Shown here in pieces: positions 1-9,319 of a stretch of 41,887 nucleotides of DNA. The notes under the pieces are model-generated. The model was not told where the DNA came from, searched no databases, and saw only the letters and a program-made list of their open reading frames with translations. Each line of letters starts with the position of its first letter. The first letter of the stretch is position 1. The position numbers and the translations under genes are program-made. Source of the stretch: Alphaproteobacteria bacterium UBA4588 (lineage in GTDB: Bacteria > Pseudomonadota > Alphaproteobacteria > Puniceispirillales > Puniceispirillaceae); NCBI GenBank assembly GCA_949529445.1, contig CATISA010000050.1, positions 1-41,887 on the forward strand, in the 5' to 3' direction.

Positions 1-90
1 AGGATTACGGTCAATTTTGAACATGAAGGCAAAAAGCTTATCAACGCAGAACTGATTAATCTCGAACCTGTCGCAGACAAGATAGATTAA
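1..90 (+). CDS. C-terminal end of a small DUF3553-like protein (partial)
   Basis: The first 29 codons are open in frame 1 and end at TAA (88-90); the start lies outside the window. The visible tail contains TVNFEHEGKK followed by INLEPV. This resembles the end of DUF3553 proteins, a short family found in alphaproteobacteria and related to the C-terminal Tudor-like tail of UvrD/PcrA helicases. Whether the full gene is a short DUF3553 protein or a helicase cannot be told from 29 residues. No function can be assigned. Confidence 0.5.
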   Translation, partial: RITVNFEHEGKKLINAELINLEPVADKID

Positions 91-241
91 GCCAGAAACC
101 GATTATTATCGAGAGATTTTTTTCGCCATTTTGTTAGTGAAAGAACGTCATTAAGATACTTGCAAGTCATACCGATATATCGCACACTTTACCGTCGTCA
201 TACAGGGTATGCATAACACTATGGCTTAGGGGAATAAGCGC

Positions 242-2002
242 ATGCCAGAATCAGTCTTTCCAGAGGACGGAACACCCCCGCCTGAACAGGGCCGACAGGG
301 CAAAAAACGTGGACCTAAAGGGAAGCCGAAAGGCCGGATGGTTCAACCTGAAGCACGCGCAACTATCGCTGCGTTGCTTGGTGCTGTCCCACTACGCCGA
401 GATCGGTTGATTGAATATCTTCATATTATCCAAGATGCATATGGCCATCTGTCAGCTACGCATCTTGCTGGTCTTGCCGATTTGATGAAGCTACCAATGG
501 CAGAAATTTGGGAAGTTGCTAGTTTCTATGACCATTTTGATCTTGTGAGCGAAGGTATGGCGCCGCCGCCCACCCGCACAATCAGGATATGCACGTCCCT
601 ATCCTGCATGATGCAAGGCGGTGAGGCGTTACTGCAGAAAATGCAAACAATGCAAAGCGCGGGAAACATTGACGCTGATGTGCGTTTCGTCCCAGCCCCT
701 TGTCTTGGGGCTTGTGATGTTGCCCCAGCTGCCGCTGACGGACATCATCTTGTTGGCTATGCCAATACTGATACTCTGATTCGTGCAATCACAACTGGTA
801 CACCCCATGATGAGCCTGAATATATTGGCTTGACGGCCTATCGTGAAACCGCAGGATATGCCCTTATTGATGCACTGAACGCGGCAACGCCTGATACACA
901 CGCAAAAATGGTAAGTGGTTTGATGAGCATCTTATCAGATGCAACTTTAAAAGGGCTTGGCGGGGCAGGATTTCCCACCGGACGCAAATGGTCCATTGTT
1001 GCAGGATATAACGGGCCGCGGCTGATGGCTGTGAACGGTGATGAAGGTGAGCCGGGCACCTTCAAAGACAGATATTACCTGTCATCTGACCCGCATAGAG
1101 TACTTGAAGGTGTGTTGCTCGCCTCTCATATGGTGGGCATTTCCAAATGCTATCTTTACATACGCGATGAATATCCTGAAATCATTGCCTTGCTTACGAA
1201 GGAATTAGCGCTTCTTGAGGAGTCTGGTCTGCTCGGCGGGTTGGAGATTGAGTTGAGGCGCGGCGCGGGCGCTTATATCTGCGGTGAAGAATCAGCGATG
1301 ATTGAGAGTATAGAAGGAAAGCGCGGCCTACCGCGTCACCGCCCGCCTTATGTTGCTGAGCGGGGTCTTTTTGACCGTCCCACATTGGTTAATAATGTTG
1401 AAACGCTGTTCTGGGTGCGCGATATCCTAGAACGCGGGGCTGACTGGTATAATGATCAGGGGCGCGAGGGTCATCCGGGCTTCCGGACATATTCAGTCTC
1501 TGGACGCGTTGCACAGCCTGGCCTTGTGACCACCGGCGCTGGAGCCACTGTATCAGAGTTAATCGAAGCTTGTGGCGGCATGGCTGACGGACATAAGTTT
1601 AAGGGTTATCTTCCGGGCGGCGCCTCTGGCGGCATTCTGCCAGCGCATCTTGCAGATGTGCCTCTGGATTTTGGCGGTAAACTTGCTGAGCTAGGTTGTT
1701 TTGTTGGCTCGCACGCCATAGTCGTTCTGTCTGATAAAGACAATATGTGGAAAGTAGCAACCAATCTGTTGCAATTTTTTGCTCACGAAAGCTGCGGTCA
1801 ATGCACCCCTTGTCGCTCCGGGACTGAAAAGGCTGTCAGTCTTATGACATCTGATACCCCTGACACAGCCCTTCTTGGTGAACTTGCAGATACAATGGCA
1901 GATGCCAGTATTTGTGGGCTAGGACAGGCTGCTTCTAACCCGCTGATCAGCGTAATGACCCACTTTCCCGGCGACATCTCTGATGCCGCCTCTGAAAAAT
2001 AG
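242..2002 (+). CDS. fdsB: NAD-dependent formate dehydrogenase, fused gamma/beta (NuoE-NuoF-like) subunit
   Basis: This is the electron-transfer, NAD-reducing part of a cytoplasmic formate dehydrogenase. Residues 1-35 form a Lys/Pro-rich leader. Residues ~38-190 are a NuoE-type thioredoxin-like [2Fe-2S] domain with C117, C122, C154 and C158. Residues ~195-575 are NuoF-like, with the FMN/NADH motifs GLGGAGFPTG (238-247), NGDEGEPG (265-272) and GAGAYICGEE (341-350). A [4Fe-4S] site is formed by C518, C521, C524 and C558. The fusion at 586 aa matches the FDH1 beta subunit of Methylobacterium rather than separate FdsG and FdsB. The ATG is preceded by AGGGGAA. The alpha subunit starts 10 bases downstream, so the two are surely co-transcribed. 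The neighbouring catalytic gene argues against complex I or a hydrogenase diaphorase. Confidence 0.93.
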   Translation: MPESVFPEDGTPPPEQGRQGKKRGPKGKPKGRMVQPEARATIAALLGAVPLRRDRLIEYLHIIQDAYGHLSATHLAGLADLMKLPMAEIWEVASFYDHFDLVSEGMAPPPTRTIRICTSLSCMMQGGEALLQKMQTMQSAGNIDADVRFVPAPCLGACDVAPAAADGHHLVGYANTDTLIRAITTGTPHDEPEYIGLTAYRETAGYALIDALNAATPDTHAKMVSGLMSILSDATLKGLGGAGFPTGRKWSIVAGYNGPRLMAVNGDEGEPGTFKDRYYLSSDPHRVLEGVLLASHMVGISKCYLYIRDEYPEIIALLTKELALLEESGLLGGLEIELRRGAGAYICGEESAMIESIEGKRGLPRHRPPYVAERGLFDRPTLVNNVETLFWVRDILERGADWYNDQGREGHPGFRTYSVSGRVAQPGLVTTGAGATVSELIEACGGMADGHKFKGYLPGGASGGILPAHLADVPLDFGGKLAELGCFVGSHAIVVLSDKDNMWKVATNLLQFFAHESCGQCTPCRSGTEKAVSLMTSDTPDTALLGELADTMADASICGLGQAASNPLISVMTHFPGDISDAASEK

Positions 2003-2012
2003 GACCTGACCC

Positions 2013-4796
2013 ATGGCACAGTCTCCTGAAACCAAAAATGTTACCTTCTCCCTTGATGGAAAACTGGTCACAGCACCACATGGCACCACTATCTGGCATG
2101 TTGCCCGCGACGCTAATATTGATATCCCCCATCTGTGCTACAAGGATGCAGACGGCTATCGTGCAGACGGTAATTGTAGGGCCTGTATGGTTGAAATCGA
2201 TGGTGAGCGGGTACTCGCAGCATCATGCCAGAGAACCGTGTCGGACGGGATGATTGTGCATAGCGCCAGTGAACGGGCTATCAAAGCACGTGCAATGGTG
2301 ATGGAATTACTAGTCGCTGATCAACCAGATCGTACCGAGGCTCATGACCCCTCATCCCAGCTCTGGCATTATGCTGAGGAACAACAGGTTGACCATAGCC
2401 GGTTTCCCGGCAAAAAAGCACCACACCCCGACAGTTCTCACCCTGCCATTGCAGTGAATATGGATGCCTGTATCCAGTGTAATTTATGTGTGCGCGCTTG
2501 CCGTGAAGTTCAGGTAAATGACGTTATCGGACTGGCAGGACGTGGCGCTGATGCCCATATCATATTTGATTTCGGTGATGATATGGGCGCGTCCACTTGC
2601 GTTGGCTGTGGTGAGTGTGTTCAGGCCTGCCCAACTGGGGCATTAATGCCAAAAACTATTCTTGATAATAGTCAGAAACTTGCCATAACACCGGATAAAC
2701 AAATCGCGTCAGTCTGTCCTTATTGCGGGGTTGGCTGCCAGCTCAATTTCCATGTGAAGGATGAAAAAATTGTTGCTGTAACAGGCCGTGAAGGTCCGGC
2801 CAATAAAAGCCGGCTTTGTGTAAAAGGCCGTTATGGCTTTGACTATATTGATAACCCACAACGCCTGACCGTACCGCTTATCAGACGTGATGACGTGCAT
2901 AAATCTGCCTCTCTGCCCTTTGATCCGGCAAACCCACTTACCCATTTTCGTGAAGCAAGCTGGGACGAAGCGCTTACGCGTGCGGCCAACGGGTTTTCAG
3001 ATATCAAACAAGCGCATGGTCCATCGGCACTGGCCGGATTTGGTTCTGCCAAAGGAACAAATGAAGAAGCCTATCTGGTTCAAAAGCTTGTGCGTCAAGG
3101 GTTTGGGACTAATAATGTCGACCACTGTACAAGGCTGTGCCATGCCTCCTCGGTGGCCGCTCTGCTTGAAAACATCGGCTCCGGCGCTGTAACAGCGTCT
3201 TTTTCACAATGTCTTCATTCTGATGCCATTATTGTTATTGGGGCTAACCCAACGGTTAATCATCCTGTTGCTGCCACTTTTATCAAAAATGCCGCACAAG
3301 GCGGGGCTGACCTATTTGTGTTTGACCCACGCGGACAGGCATTAGACAGATACGCCACCGCGTCCCTGAATTTCACCCCCGGCGCTGATGTAGCATTGTT
3401 AAATGCCATGCTACATGTGATCATTTCAGAAGATCTCTATGATAAAGCATATGTCGCCACACATACAGAAGGGTTTGAAGCACTAAAAACCCAAACAAAA
3501 GCAACCTCTCCTGAAGCAATGGCGCCTATCTGCGGAATTGAACCAGACCAGATTCGCGATGTCGCCCGCACATTTGCTGCGGCTAAAGCAGGTATGATTT
3601 TCTGGGGCATGGGCGTGTCTCAGCATACCCACGGCACTGATAATGCGCGTTGTCTTATCTCACTTGCATTACTCACAGGAAATGTTGGTAAACAGGGTGC
3701 GGGTCTGCACCCGCTTCGCGGCCAAAATAATGTACAAGGCGCGTCTGATGCAGGTTTAATTCCGATGTTTTTTCCGGACTATAAACCAGTCACAGATGAC
3801 GACATCCGCACAAAATACGAAAATCTCTGGGAAGTTTCCCTTGATGCTGAAAAAGGACTTACCGTCGTCGAAATTACCAATGCGGCTTATGATCAGACAA
3901 TCAAAGGCATCTATGTGATGGGAGAAAACCCTGCCATGTCTGACCCCGACCAGAACCACGCACGAGCCGCTTTAGCCAAGCTTGAGCATCTGGTTGTTCA
4001 GGATATTTTCCCCACTGAAACAGCAGCATTTGCTGATGTTATCCTACCTGCCTCTGCCTTCCCTGAGAAAGACGGTACGGTTACCAATACAGACAGACGT
4101 GTTCAGCGCGGCAGAGTAGCTGTGCCGCCGCCAGGCGATGCGCGACAGGACTGGTGGATTATTACCGAACTGGCAAGGCGGCTCGGACTAGCATGGACCT
4201 ACAAACACCCACGTGACATTTTTGCTGAAATGCGGATTGTCATGCCCTCACTAACAGGCATAACATGGGACCGCCTTGAAGCTGAACACGCCGTAACCTA
4301 TCCTTGTGCTGATGAGCAAAGTGATGGCGCTGATATCATCTTTGGTGATGTGTTCCCAACACCATCCGGACGGGGTAGAATGACCCCAGCTGATATATTG
4401 CCGCCTGATGAAGTGCCTGATGAGACATTCCCGCTTGTAATGTCTACTGGACGATTACTTGAGCATTGGCATACCGGCTCCATGACACGGCGCGCCAGCG
4501 TTCTGGACGAGCTTGAACCTGTTGCTGAGGTGCATATTAGCCGGCCAGACATGACTGAAAAAGGGATTTACGCGGGTCAGATGGTAAAAGTTGAAACAAG
4601 ACGCGGCGAAATCCAGCTAGCAGCCCGAATGGACCCAAATTTGCCAGCTGGCATGATTTTTGTGCCCTTCTGCTTTACCGAAGCACCAGCAAACATGCTG
4701 ACGAATCCAGCGCTTGACCCGTTTGGCAAGATACCAGAGTTGAAATTTTCAGCGGCACGACTTACCCCAACACCCACCATCGATGCAGCAGAATAG
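2013..4796 (+). CDS. fdsA: NAD-dependent formate dehydrogenase, catalytic alpha subunit
   Basis: This subunit oxidises formate to CO2 at a bis-MGD molybdenum (or tungsten) centre and passes electrons to the fused beta subunit. The 927 residues show, in order: a [2Fe-2S] ferredoxin domain (C42, C55, C58, C72); two [4Fe-4S] ferredoxin motifs (C153/C156/C159/C163 and C196/C199/C202/C206); the Mo-domain [4Fe-4S] cluster (C235, C238, C242, C269); and the molybdopterin oxidoreductase domain with its dinucleotide-binding C-terminal part from about 800. The metal ligand is C376 in RLCH, where E. coli FdhF has selenocysteine, followed by the conserved H377. No fdsD or fdsC lies here; fdhD and mobA are near 23-24 kb. 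The metal (Mo or W) cannot be read from the sequence. Confidence 0.95.
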   Translation: MAQSPETKNVTFSLDGKLVTAPHGTTIWHVARDANIDIPHLCYKDADGYRADGNCRACMVEIDGERVLAASCQRTVSDGMIVHSASERAIKARAMVMELLVADQPDRTEAHDPSSQLWHYAEEQQVDHSRFPGKKAPHPDSSHPAIAVNMDACIQCNLCVRACREVQVNDVIGLAGRGADAHIIFDFGDDMGASTCVGCGECVQACPTGALMPKTILDNSQKLAITPDKQIASVCPYCGVGCQLNFHVKDEKIVAVTGREGPANKSRLCVKGRYGFDYIDNPQRLTVPLIRRDDVHKSASLPFDPANPLTHFREASWDEALTRAANGFSDIKQAHGPSALAGFGSAKGTNEEAYLVQKLVRQGFGTNNVDHCTRLCHASSVAALLENIGSGAVTASFSQCLHSDAIIVIGANPTVNHPVAATFIKNAAQGGADLFVFDPRGQALDRYATASLNFTPGADVALLNAMLHVIISEDLYDKAYVATHTEGFEALKTQTKATSPEAMAPICGIEPDQIRDVARTFAAAKAGMIFWGMGVSQHTHGTDNARCLISLALLTGNVGKQGAGLHPLRGQNNVQGASDAGLIPMFFPDYKPVTDDDIRTKYENLWEVSLDAEKGLTVVEITNAAYDQTIKGIYVMGENPAMSDPDQNHARAALAKLEHLVVQDIFPTETAAFADVILPASAFPEKDGTVTNTDRRVQRGRVAVPPPGDARQDWWIITELARRLGLAWTYKHPRDIFAEMRIVMPSLTGITWDRLEAEHAVTYPCADEQSDGADIIFGDVFPTPSGRGRMTPADILPPDEVPDETFPLVMSTGRLLEHWHTGSMTRRASVLDELEPVAEVHISRPDMTEKGIYAGQMVKVETRRGEIQLAARMDPNLPAGMIFVPFCFTEAPANMLTNPALDPFGKIPELKFSAARLTPTPTIDAAE

Positions 4797-4949
4797 TCAA
4801 CACCACCCAAACTCTTCGCTCTGGATGCGCTTTTGTCGCACCTTTGATAGGAAAGCTACTCTGGCATTTCCATTCACATAATAGTATAGAATAGAGACTA
4901 AGGGGACCGTTTTTAAAAAGCATCGTAGCAGGTTAGAACGGAAATAATC

Positions 4950-6197
4950 GTGACTTATCAAGATATATTTGAGCGGCAGGTCAATCAGCTTCGCTCCGAA
5001 AACCGGTATCGCTACTTTATCGAGCTGGAGCGCATTTCAGGGCGTCATCCTTACGCGTTGTGGAATCATCCCGATGGCGCACGCGAAGTTATCATCTGGT
5101 GCTCTAATGATTATCTCGGCATGGGACAGAGCCAGAGCGCTATTGTGGCCATGCGTACCGCGGTTAGCGAGCATGGCACAGGTGCGGGTGGCACGCGAAA
5201 TATTTCAGGCACTAGCTCATCGATCGTAAAGCTCGAAGATGAGCTTGCAGCGCTTCATCGTAAAGAACGTGCTCTTGTCTTTACATCAGGTTACGTTGCA
5301 AACGAAGCTAGCATTGCAGCGCTTATCTCCCTGCTTGATGCTCCGATTATCCTATCTGATTCGATGAATCATGCATCCATCATTTCAGGGATTCGGTATG
5401 GGCGTGCTGAAAAAGCTATTTTTCGTCACAATGATGTTAAACATCTGGAAGAATTATTAGCGGCGCTGCCGCATGAGCGGCATAAGATCATTATTTTCGA
5501 ATCAGTCTATTCAATGGATGGTGATATCTCGCCAATTGCAGAAATAGCTGCGTTGGCGCGGAAATATAATGCGCTTACCTATCTTGATGAAGTTCATGCT
5601 GTTGGTATGTATGGCGCAGAAGGTGGCGGCATTGCACAACGTGACGGTCTTGAAGACCAGATCGATATAATCCAAGGAACACTTGGCAAGGCATATGGCG
5701 CAATGGGCGGCTATATCGCGGCGAGTGATGCAATGTGCGATGCTATTCGTGGCTATGGGTCTGGCTTCATTTTTACAACTGCCATGCCCCCTGCCCTTGC
5801 AGAAGCAGCCCTTGCATCAATCACCTATCTACGTGGCTCATCAGATGAACGGCGCGCACAACAAGAACAGGCAAGCTACTTAAAAAAATGCCTCGAAGAG
5901 CGAAATATGCCAGCTCTGCCAAGCTCGTCTCATATTGTGCCTGTTATGGTAGGTGATGCAACAAAATGTTCTGAGATAAGCTGGACATTATTACAGGATT
6001 ACGGGCTTTATATTCAGCCCATTAACTATCCAACTGTCCCACGCGGCACGGAGCGTTTGCGTATTACACCTGGCCCCCTTCATACCAAACAGATGGTTGA
6101 TCGGCTTGTTGATTGCCTTGAAGCTGTGTTTCAGGATATCCAGCCACCAGCTTATGATGGTGTTATAATGCCAGCAGGACTGGTCAATAACGCATAA
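4950..6197 (+). CDS. hemA: 5-aminolevulinate synthase
   Basis: This PLP enzyme condenses glycine and succinyl-CoA to 5-aminolevulinate, the first step of haem synthesis in alphaproteobacteria. The 415 aa length is near the family norm of about 405. Visible motifs are the N-terminal [12 protein letters not shown], the glycine/CoA-binding [12 protein letters not shown] (77-88), [11 protein letters not shown] (212-222) and the PLP lysine K247 in [12 protein letters not shown]. It begins with GTG at 4950; the N-terminus aligns with the family from there, and no ATG gives a better fit. The upstream 152 bases hold only a weak -10-like TAGAAT (4887-4892) without a good -35. Ferrochelatase follows 134 bases downstream on the same strand, so first and last haem steps sit together. 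Confidence 0.95.
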   Translation: MTYQDIFERQVNQLRSENRYRYFIELERISGRHPYALWNHPDGAREVIIWCSNDYLGMGQSQSAIVAMRTAVSEHGTGAGGTRNISGTSSSIVKLEDELAALHRKERALVFTSGYVANEASIAALISLLDAPIILSDSMNHASIISGIRYGRAEKAIFRHNDVKHLEELLAALPHERHKIIIFESVYSMDGDISPIAEIAALARKYNALTYLDEVHAVGMYGAEGGGIAQRDGLEDQIDIIQGTLGKAYGAMGGYIAASDAMCDAIRGYGSGFIFTTAMPPALAEAALASITYLRGSSDERRAQQEQASYLKKCLEERNMPALPSSSHIVPVMVGDATKCSEISWTLLQDYGLYIQPINYPTVPRGTERLRITPGPLHTKQMVDRLVDCLEAVFQDIQPPAYDGVIMPAGLVNNA

Positions 6198-6331
6198 CAG
6201 CCTATTTTCGCGTCATAATCATCCGTATCAAAATATTCGGCTGAGGTTACCCTTGCTGGCCTTAACATTATGTTAGCATGCCCGCAAATATCGTTAATAA
6301 GAGCCTATCCTGTGCGGGAGTGCTAGTTGCC

Positions 6332-7381
6332 ATGAGTGTTAAACCCTTACCATCTGATCATCCAACATGGCCGCGCCATGCCAAAACAGGGCTTCTTCTT
6401 GTCAATTTGGGAACCCCTGATGCGACTGACAAGAAATCCATGCGGCGGTATCTGAAACAGTTTTTATCAGACCGGCGCGTTATTGAAGTACCTCGGCTCC
6501 TATGGTGGCTTATTCTTAACCTTATCATTTTGAATATACGACCCAAAAGGTCAGGCGCCGCCTATGATAGCATCTGGCTGAAGGACGACCCTGATGGCTC
6601 TCCCTTGCGCAAATATACCCGCCTTCAAGCTGAAATGCTCAAAAAACATTATGGAGAGCGTGAGGATCTGGTTGTTGAATGGGCGATGCGATACGGCAAT
6701 CCCTCAATCACATATAAGCTAGACGCCATGCAGAAAGCCGGATGTAACCGGTTTGTTATCCTGCCGCTCTATCCTCAATATGCAGCTTCAACAACAGCAA
6801 CTGTGAATGATGAAGTCTTTAACTGGGCTTTAAAACAGCGCTGGCAACCTGCCATTCGCACAGCTCCGCCGTGGCATGACCATCCAACCTATATCGATGC
6901 ACTTAAAACATCTGTTGAAAAATCATGGGGCAAGACAGGAAACAAAAAACCTGAACATCTGATGGTATCATTTCATGGCATTCCCTATCGATATTTCGTC
7001 CAAGGCGACCCGTATCATTGCCATTGTATGAAAACAGCCCGCCTGCTTCGCGAAGCAATGGCATGGCCGGATGATAAATACCATGTCACCTTTCAGTCTC
7101 GCTTTGGCTCTGAGCCATGGTTACAACCCTATACCGATAAAACCCTTGAGGCTCTTGGCGAGGATGGTGTTTCATCTCTTGCAATTATGGCCCCTGGCTT
7201 TTCTGCTGATTGTCTTGAGACACTCGAAGAATTGGCAATTGAAGGCGAAGAGATTTTTCATGAACATGGCGGTGGCCAGTTCGATTATATCCCATGTCTG
7301 AACGCAAGCGACGAAGGCATGAAGGTCATCCGTACTATTGCTAAGGAAAATCTCGCTGGCTGGATAGACGACACCCCCTAA
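6332..7381 (+). CDS. hemH: Ferrochelatase
   Basis: Ferrochelatase inserts Fe2+ into protoporphyrin IX, the last step of protohaem synthesis, at the inner membrane face. The protein has the family motifs LLVNLGTPD near the N-terminus, PLYPQYAASTTA in the middle, the catalytic-His segment SFHGIPYRYF, and QSRFG plus WLQPYTD. I chose ATG 6332 (349 aa): it has GGGAG upstream and the family N-terminus begins shortly after. An in-frame ATG at 6278 would add 18 residues without homology and has no ribosome-binding site. It follows hemA. The TetR/leucine operon begins with its own promoter 23 bases after its stop. Confidence 0.94.
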   Translation: MSVKPLPSDHPTWPRHAKTGLLLVNLGTPDATDKKSMRRYLKQFLSDRRVIEVPRLLWWLILNLIILNIRPKRSGAAYDSIWLKDDPDGSPLRKYTRLQAEMLKKHYGEREDLVVEWAMRYGNPSITYKLDAMQKAGCNRFVILPLYPQYAASTTATVNDEVFNWALKQRWQPAIRTAPPWHDHPTYIDALKTSVEKSWGKTGNKKPEHLMVSFHGIPYRYFVQGDPYHCHCMKTARLLREAMAWPDDKYHVTFQSRFGSEPWLQPYTDKTLEALGEDGVSSLAIMAPGFSADCLETLEELAIEGEEIFHEHGGGQFDYIPCLNASDEGMKVIRTIAKENLAGWIDDTP

Positions 7382-7403
7382 CTGCTGCAAGATGGTTGGC
7401 GAC

Positions 7404-7451
7404 TTGACACAGTTTCTTATTTCTTATTAATTGAATGCTTGTTCATTTAAT
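7404..7451 (+). promoter_or_regulatory. Predicted promoter and TetR-type operator of the leucine operon
   Basis: A consensus -35 TTGACA (7404-7409) is followed 15 bases later by TATTAA (7425-7430). Overlapping its downstream edge is an imperfect palindrome, ATTGAATG (7430-7437), a 6-base spacer, and CATTTAAT (7444-7451), matching at 7 of 8 arm positions. It lies 16 bases before the regulator's start codon. The position suits autorepression by the TetR protein encoded next. Promoter and operator are both inferred from sequence only. Confidence 0.55.
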
Positions 7452-7466
7452 GAGATAGGAAAACTG

Positions 7467-8126
7467 ATGGCCCGTATTGCTGGTACATTAGCGATTGAAA
7501 CAGCGGCACGTATCCGGGCCGAAAGTCTCATTCTGTTTGCCCGCTATGGCTATGCAGCGGTGAGCATGCGTCAAATAGCCAGCGCTGTGGGCGTTATGCC
7601 GGGCGCGCTTTATCACCATTACGCGACAAAACAGCATCTGTTAATGGCGCTCATGGAAGGTCATATGCATGAACTTCTAGCAGCATGGGCTCAGGCAGAC
7701 GATACCGAAACGCCGGCAACTGTGCGGCTCACTAACTTTGTGCGCTTTCATATCGACTATCATTTATCGCGCCCTGATGAAGTATTTTTGTCTTATATGG
7801 AATTACGAGCATTAGAGACTGAAAATTATGTAACCTTAGAGGGGTTACGGCGAACATATGAATCCGGCCTAAAAGATATTCTAGAACAGGGCGAACGCGA
7901 AGCCTGTTTTACGCTAGATGATGTTCACGTCACAGCGATGGCAATTCTTGCCATGCTTACTGGCGTTAATAACTGGTTTAAGCAATCAGGCCGTCTATCA
8001 GCTGATATTATTACAGATCATTATGTGGCCCTTACCCTACATGCAATAGAGGCGCAGGCGTCACCAGAAGTAAACAAAAATGCACCGCCTGCATTTGCCC
8101 CGACTATTTTTAATAAAAGGAGATAA
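7467..8126 (+). CDS. TetR/AcrR-family regulator of the leucine/isovalerate operon
   Basis: The N-terminal ~60 residues form a TetR helix-turn-helix: ESLILFARYGYAAVSMRQIA, then GVMPGALYHHYATKQHLL. The C-terminal part is the variable ligand-binding and dimerisation domain. The start is ATG 7467 with AGGA just upstream; a TTG 12 codons earlier would place the start inside the operator and lacks a ribosome site. It is the first gene of the operon and ends 3 bases before isovaleryl-CoA dehydrogenase. It likely represses the operon until an acyl-CoA intermediate binds; that ligand is inferred from context. Many proteobacteria use a MerR-type LiuR here instead. Confidence 0.85.
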   Translation: MARIAGTLAIETAARIRAESLILFARYGYAAVSMRQIASAVGVMPGALYHHYATKQHLLMALMEGHMHELLAAWAQADDTETPATVRLTNFVRFHIDYHLSRPDEVFLSYMELRALETENYVTLEGLRRTYESGLKDILEQGEREACFTLDDVHVTAMAILAMLTGVNNWFKQSGRLSADIITDHYVALTLHAIEAQASPEVNKNAPPAFAPTIFNKRR

Positions 8127-8129
8127 GGC

Positions 8130-9293
8130 ATGTTTGATGCTGTGATGAATTTTAACCTTGGAGAGGATATTGATGTTCTCCGTGAAACTGTCCGCCGTTT
8201 CGCTCAGGATGAAATTGCCCCACGCGCTGCTGAAATTGATACCAGCAATGAATTTCCGATGGATTTATGGGAAAAAATGGGGGCACTTGGCCTGCATGCT
8301 ATCACGGTGCCTGAAGCAGATGGTGGCAGTAATATGGGCTATCTTGCACATTGTGTTGCAATTGAAGAAATCAGCCGTGCAAGTGCTTCGGTTGGCTTGT
8401 CCTATGGCGCGCATTCTAATCTCTGTGTGAACCAAATTGCACGCTGGGGAACAGACACCCAAAAGAAACGCTACCTCCCACAGCTTATTAGCGGCGCACA
8501 TATTGGCTCGCTTGCCATGTCAGAGCCAAGTTCAGGTTCTGATGTTGTCTCAATGAAGTTGGCAGCAGAAAAGCGGAATGATAAATTTCTCCTGAATGGC
8601 AATAAAATGTGGATTACCAACGCACCAGACGCCAGTACTCTGATTGTTTATGCCAAGACAGACAAAGAGGCAGGTGCACGCGGGATTACTGCTTTCTTGA
8701 TTGAACGTGACATGCCGGGGTTTAAAACAGCACAGAAACTCGACAAATTAGGAATGCGCGGCTCAAACACTGCTGAGCTTGTATTCGAAGATTGTGAAGT
8801 GCCATTTGACAATATCCTTGGCGAGGAAGGCAAAGGCGTAAATGTCCTGATGTCAGGACTGGATTATGAACGGGTTGTACTTGCCGCTGGCCCGCTTGGC
8901 ATTATGGCAGCCGCAATGGATGTTGTAATGCCTTATGTCCATGAACGTGAACAGTTTGGTCAGCCGATTGGCACCTTCCAGCTTATGCAAGGCAAGATAG
9001 CAGATATGTATACCACTATGAATGCCTGCCGCGCCTATGTATATGCCGTTGCTGCTGCATGTGATCGCGGCCAAACAACACGTCAGGATTCTGCAGGCTG
9101 CATTTTATATGCCGCTGAAAAGGCGACTCAAATAGCGCTGGAGGCCATTCAATGCCTTGGCGGTAATGGATATATTAATGATTATCCGACAGGCCGGCTT
9201 TTGCGGGATGCCAAACTATATGAAATTGGCGCTGGCACATCAGAAATAAGACGCATGCTTATTGGTCGCGAGCTGTTTAACGAAACAGCATAA
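8130..9293 (+). CDS. ivd: Isovaleryl-CoA dehydrogenase
   Basis: This FAD enzyme converts isovaleryl-CoA to 3-methylcrotonyl-CoA, the third step of leucine catabolism. At 387 aa it has the full acyl-CoA dehydrogenase layout: helical N-domain, beta domain with [11 protein letters not shown] (129-139), and helical C-domain with QCLGGNGY and the terminal [16 protein letters not shown]. The catalytic glutamate is at the IVD position, E247 in [14 protein letters not shown], rather than the later position used by short- and medium-chain enzymes. This, with the carboxylase next door, makes the substrate call strong. A good AAAGGAGAT site precedes the ATG. Confidence 0.95.
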   Translation: MFDAVMNFNLGEDIDVLRETVRRFAQDEIAPRAAEIDTSNEFPMDLWEKMGALGLHAITVPEADGGSNMGYLAHCVAIEEISRASASVGLSYGAHSNLCVNQIARWGTDTQKKRYLPQLISGAHIGSLAMSEPSSGSDVVSMKLAAEKRNDKFLLNGNKMWITNAPDASTLIVYAKTDKEAGARGITAFLIERDMPGFKTAQKLDKLGMRGSNTAELVFEDCEVPFDNILGEEGKGVNVLMSGLDYERVVLAAGPLGIMAAAMDVVMPYVHEREQFGQPIGTFQLMQGKIADMYTTMNACRAYVYAVAAACDRGQTTRQDSAGCILYAAEKATQIALEAIQCLGGNGYINDYPTGRLLRDAKLYEIGAGTSEIRRMLIGRELFNETA

Positions 9294-9319
9294 GCGTATA
9301 TGAATCAGAGGATCATTAG

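Noticed and set aside
199-211. Small inverted repeat CATAC-AGG-GTATG upstream of the formate dehydrogenase genes
   Set aside because: The arms are only five bases long and do not extend; no regulator gene is nearby to support an operator.
4864-4892. Possible promoter before hemA (TAGAAT with GCATTT upstream)
   Set aside because: The -10 is fair, but no -35 of reasonable quality stands at the right distance, and no FnrL- or Irr-type box was seen.
6278-6331. N-terminal extension of ferrochelatase from an earlier ATG
   Set aside because: No ribosome site and no family similarity in the 18 extra residues; ATG 6332 is better.
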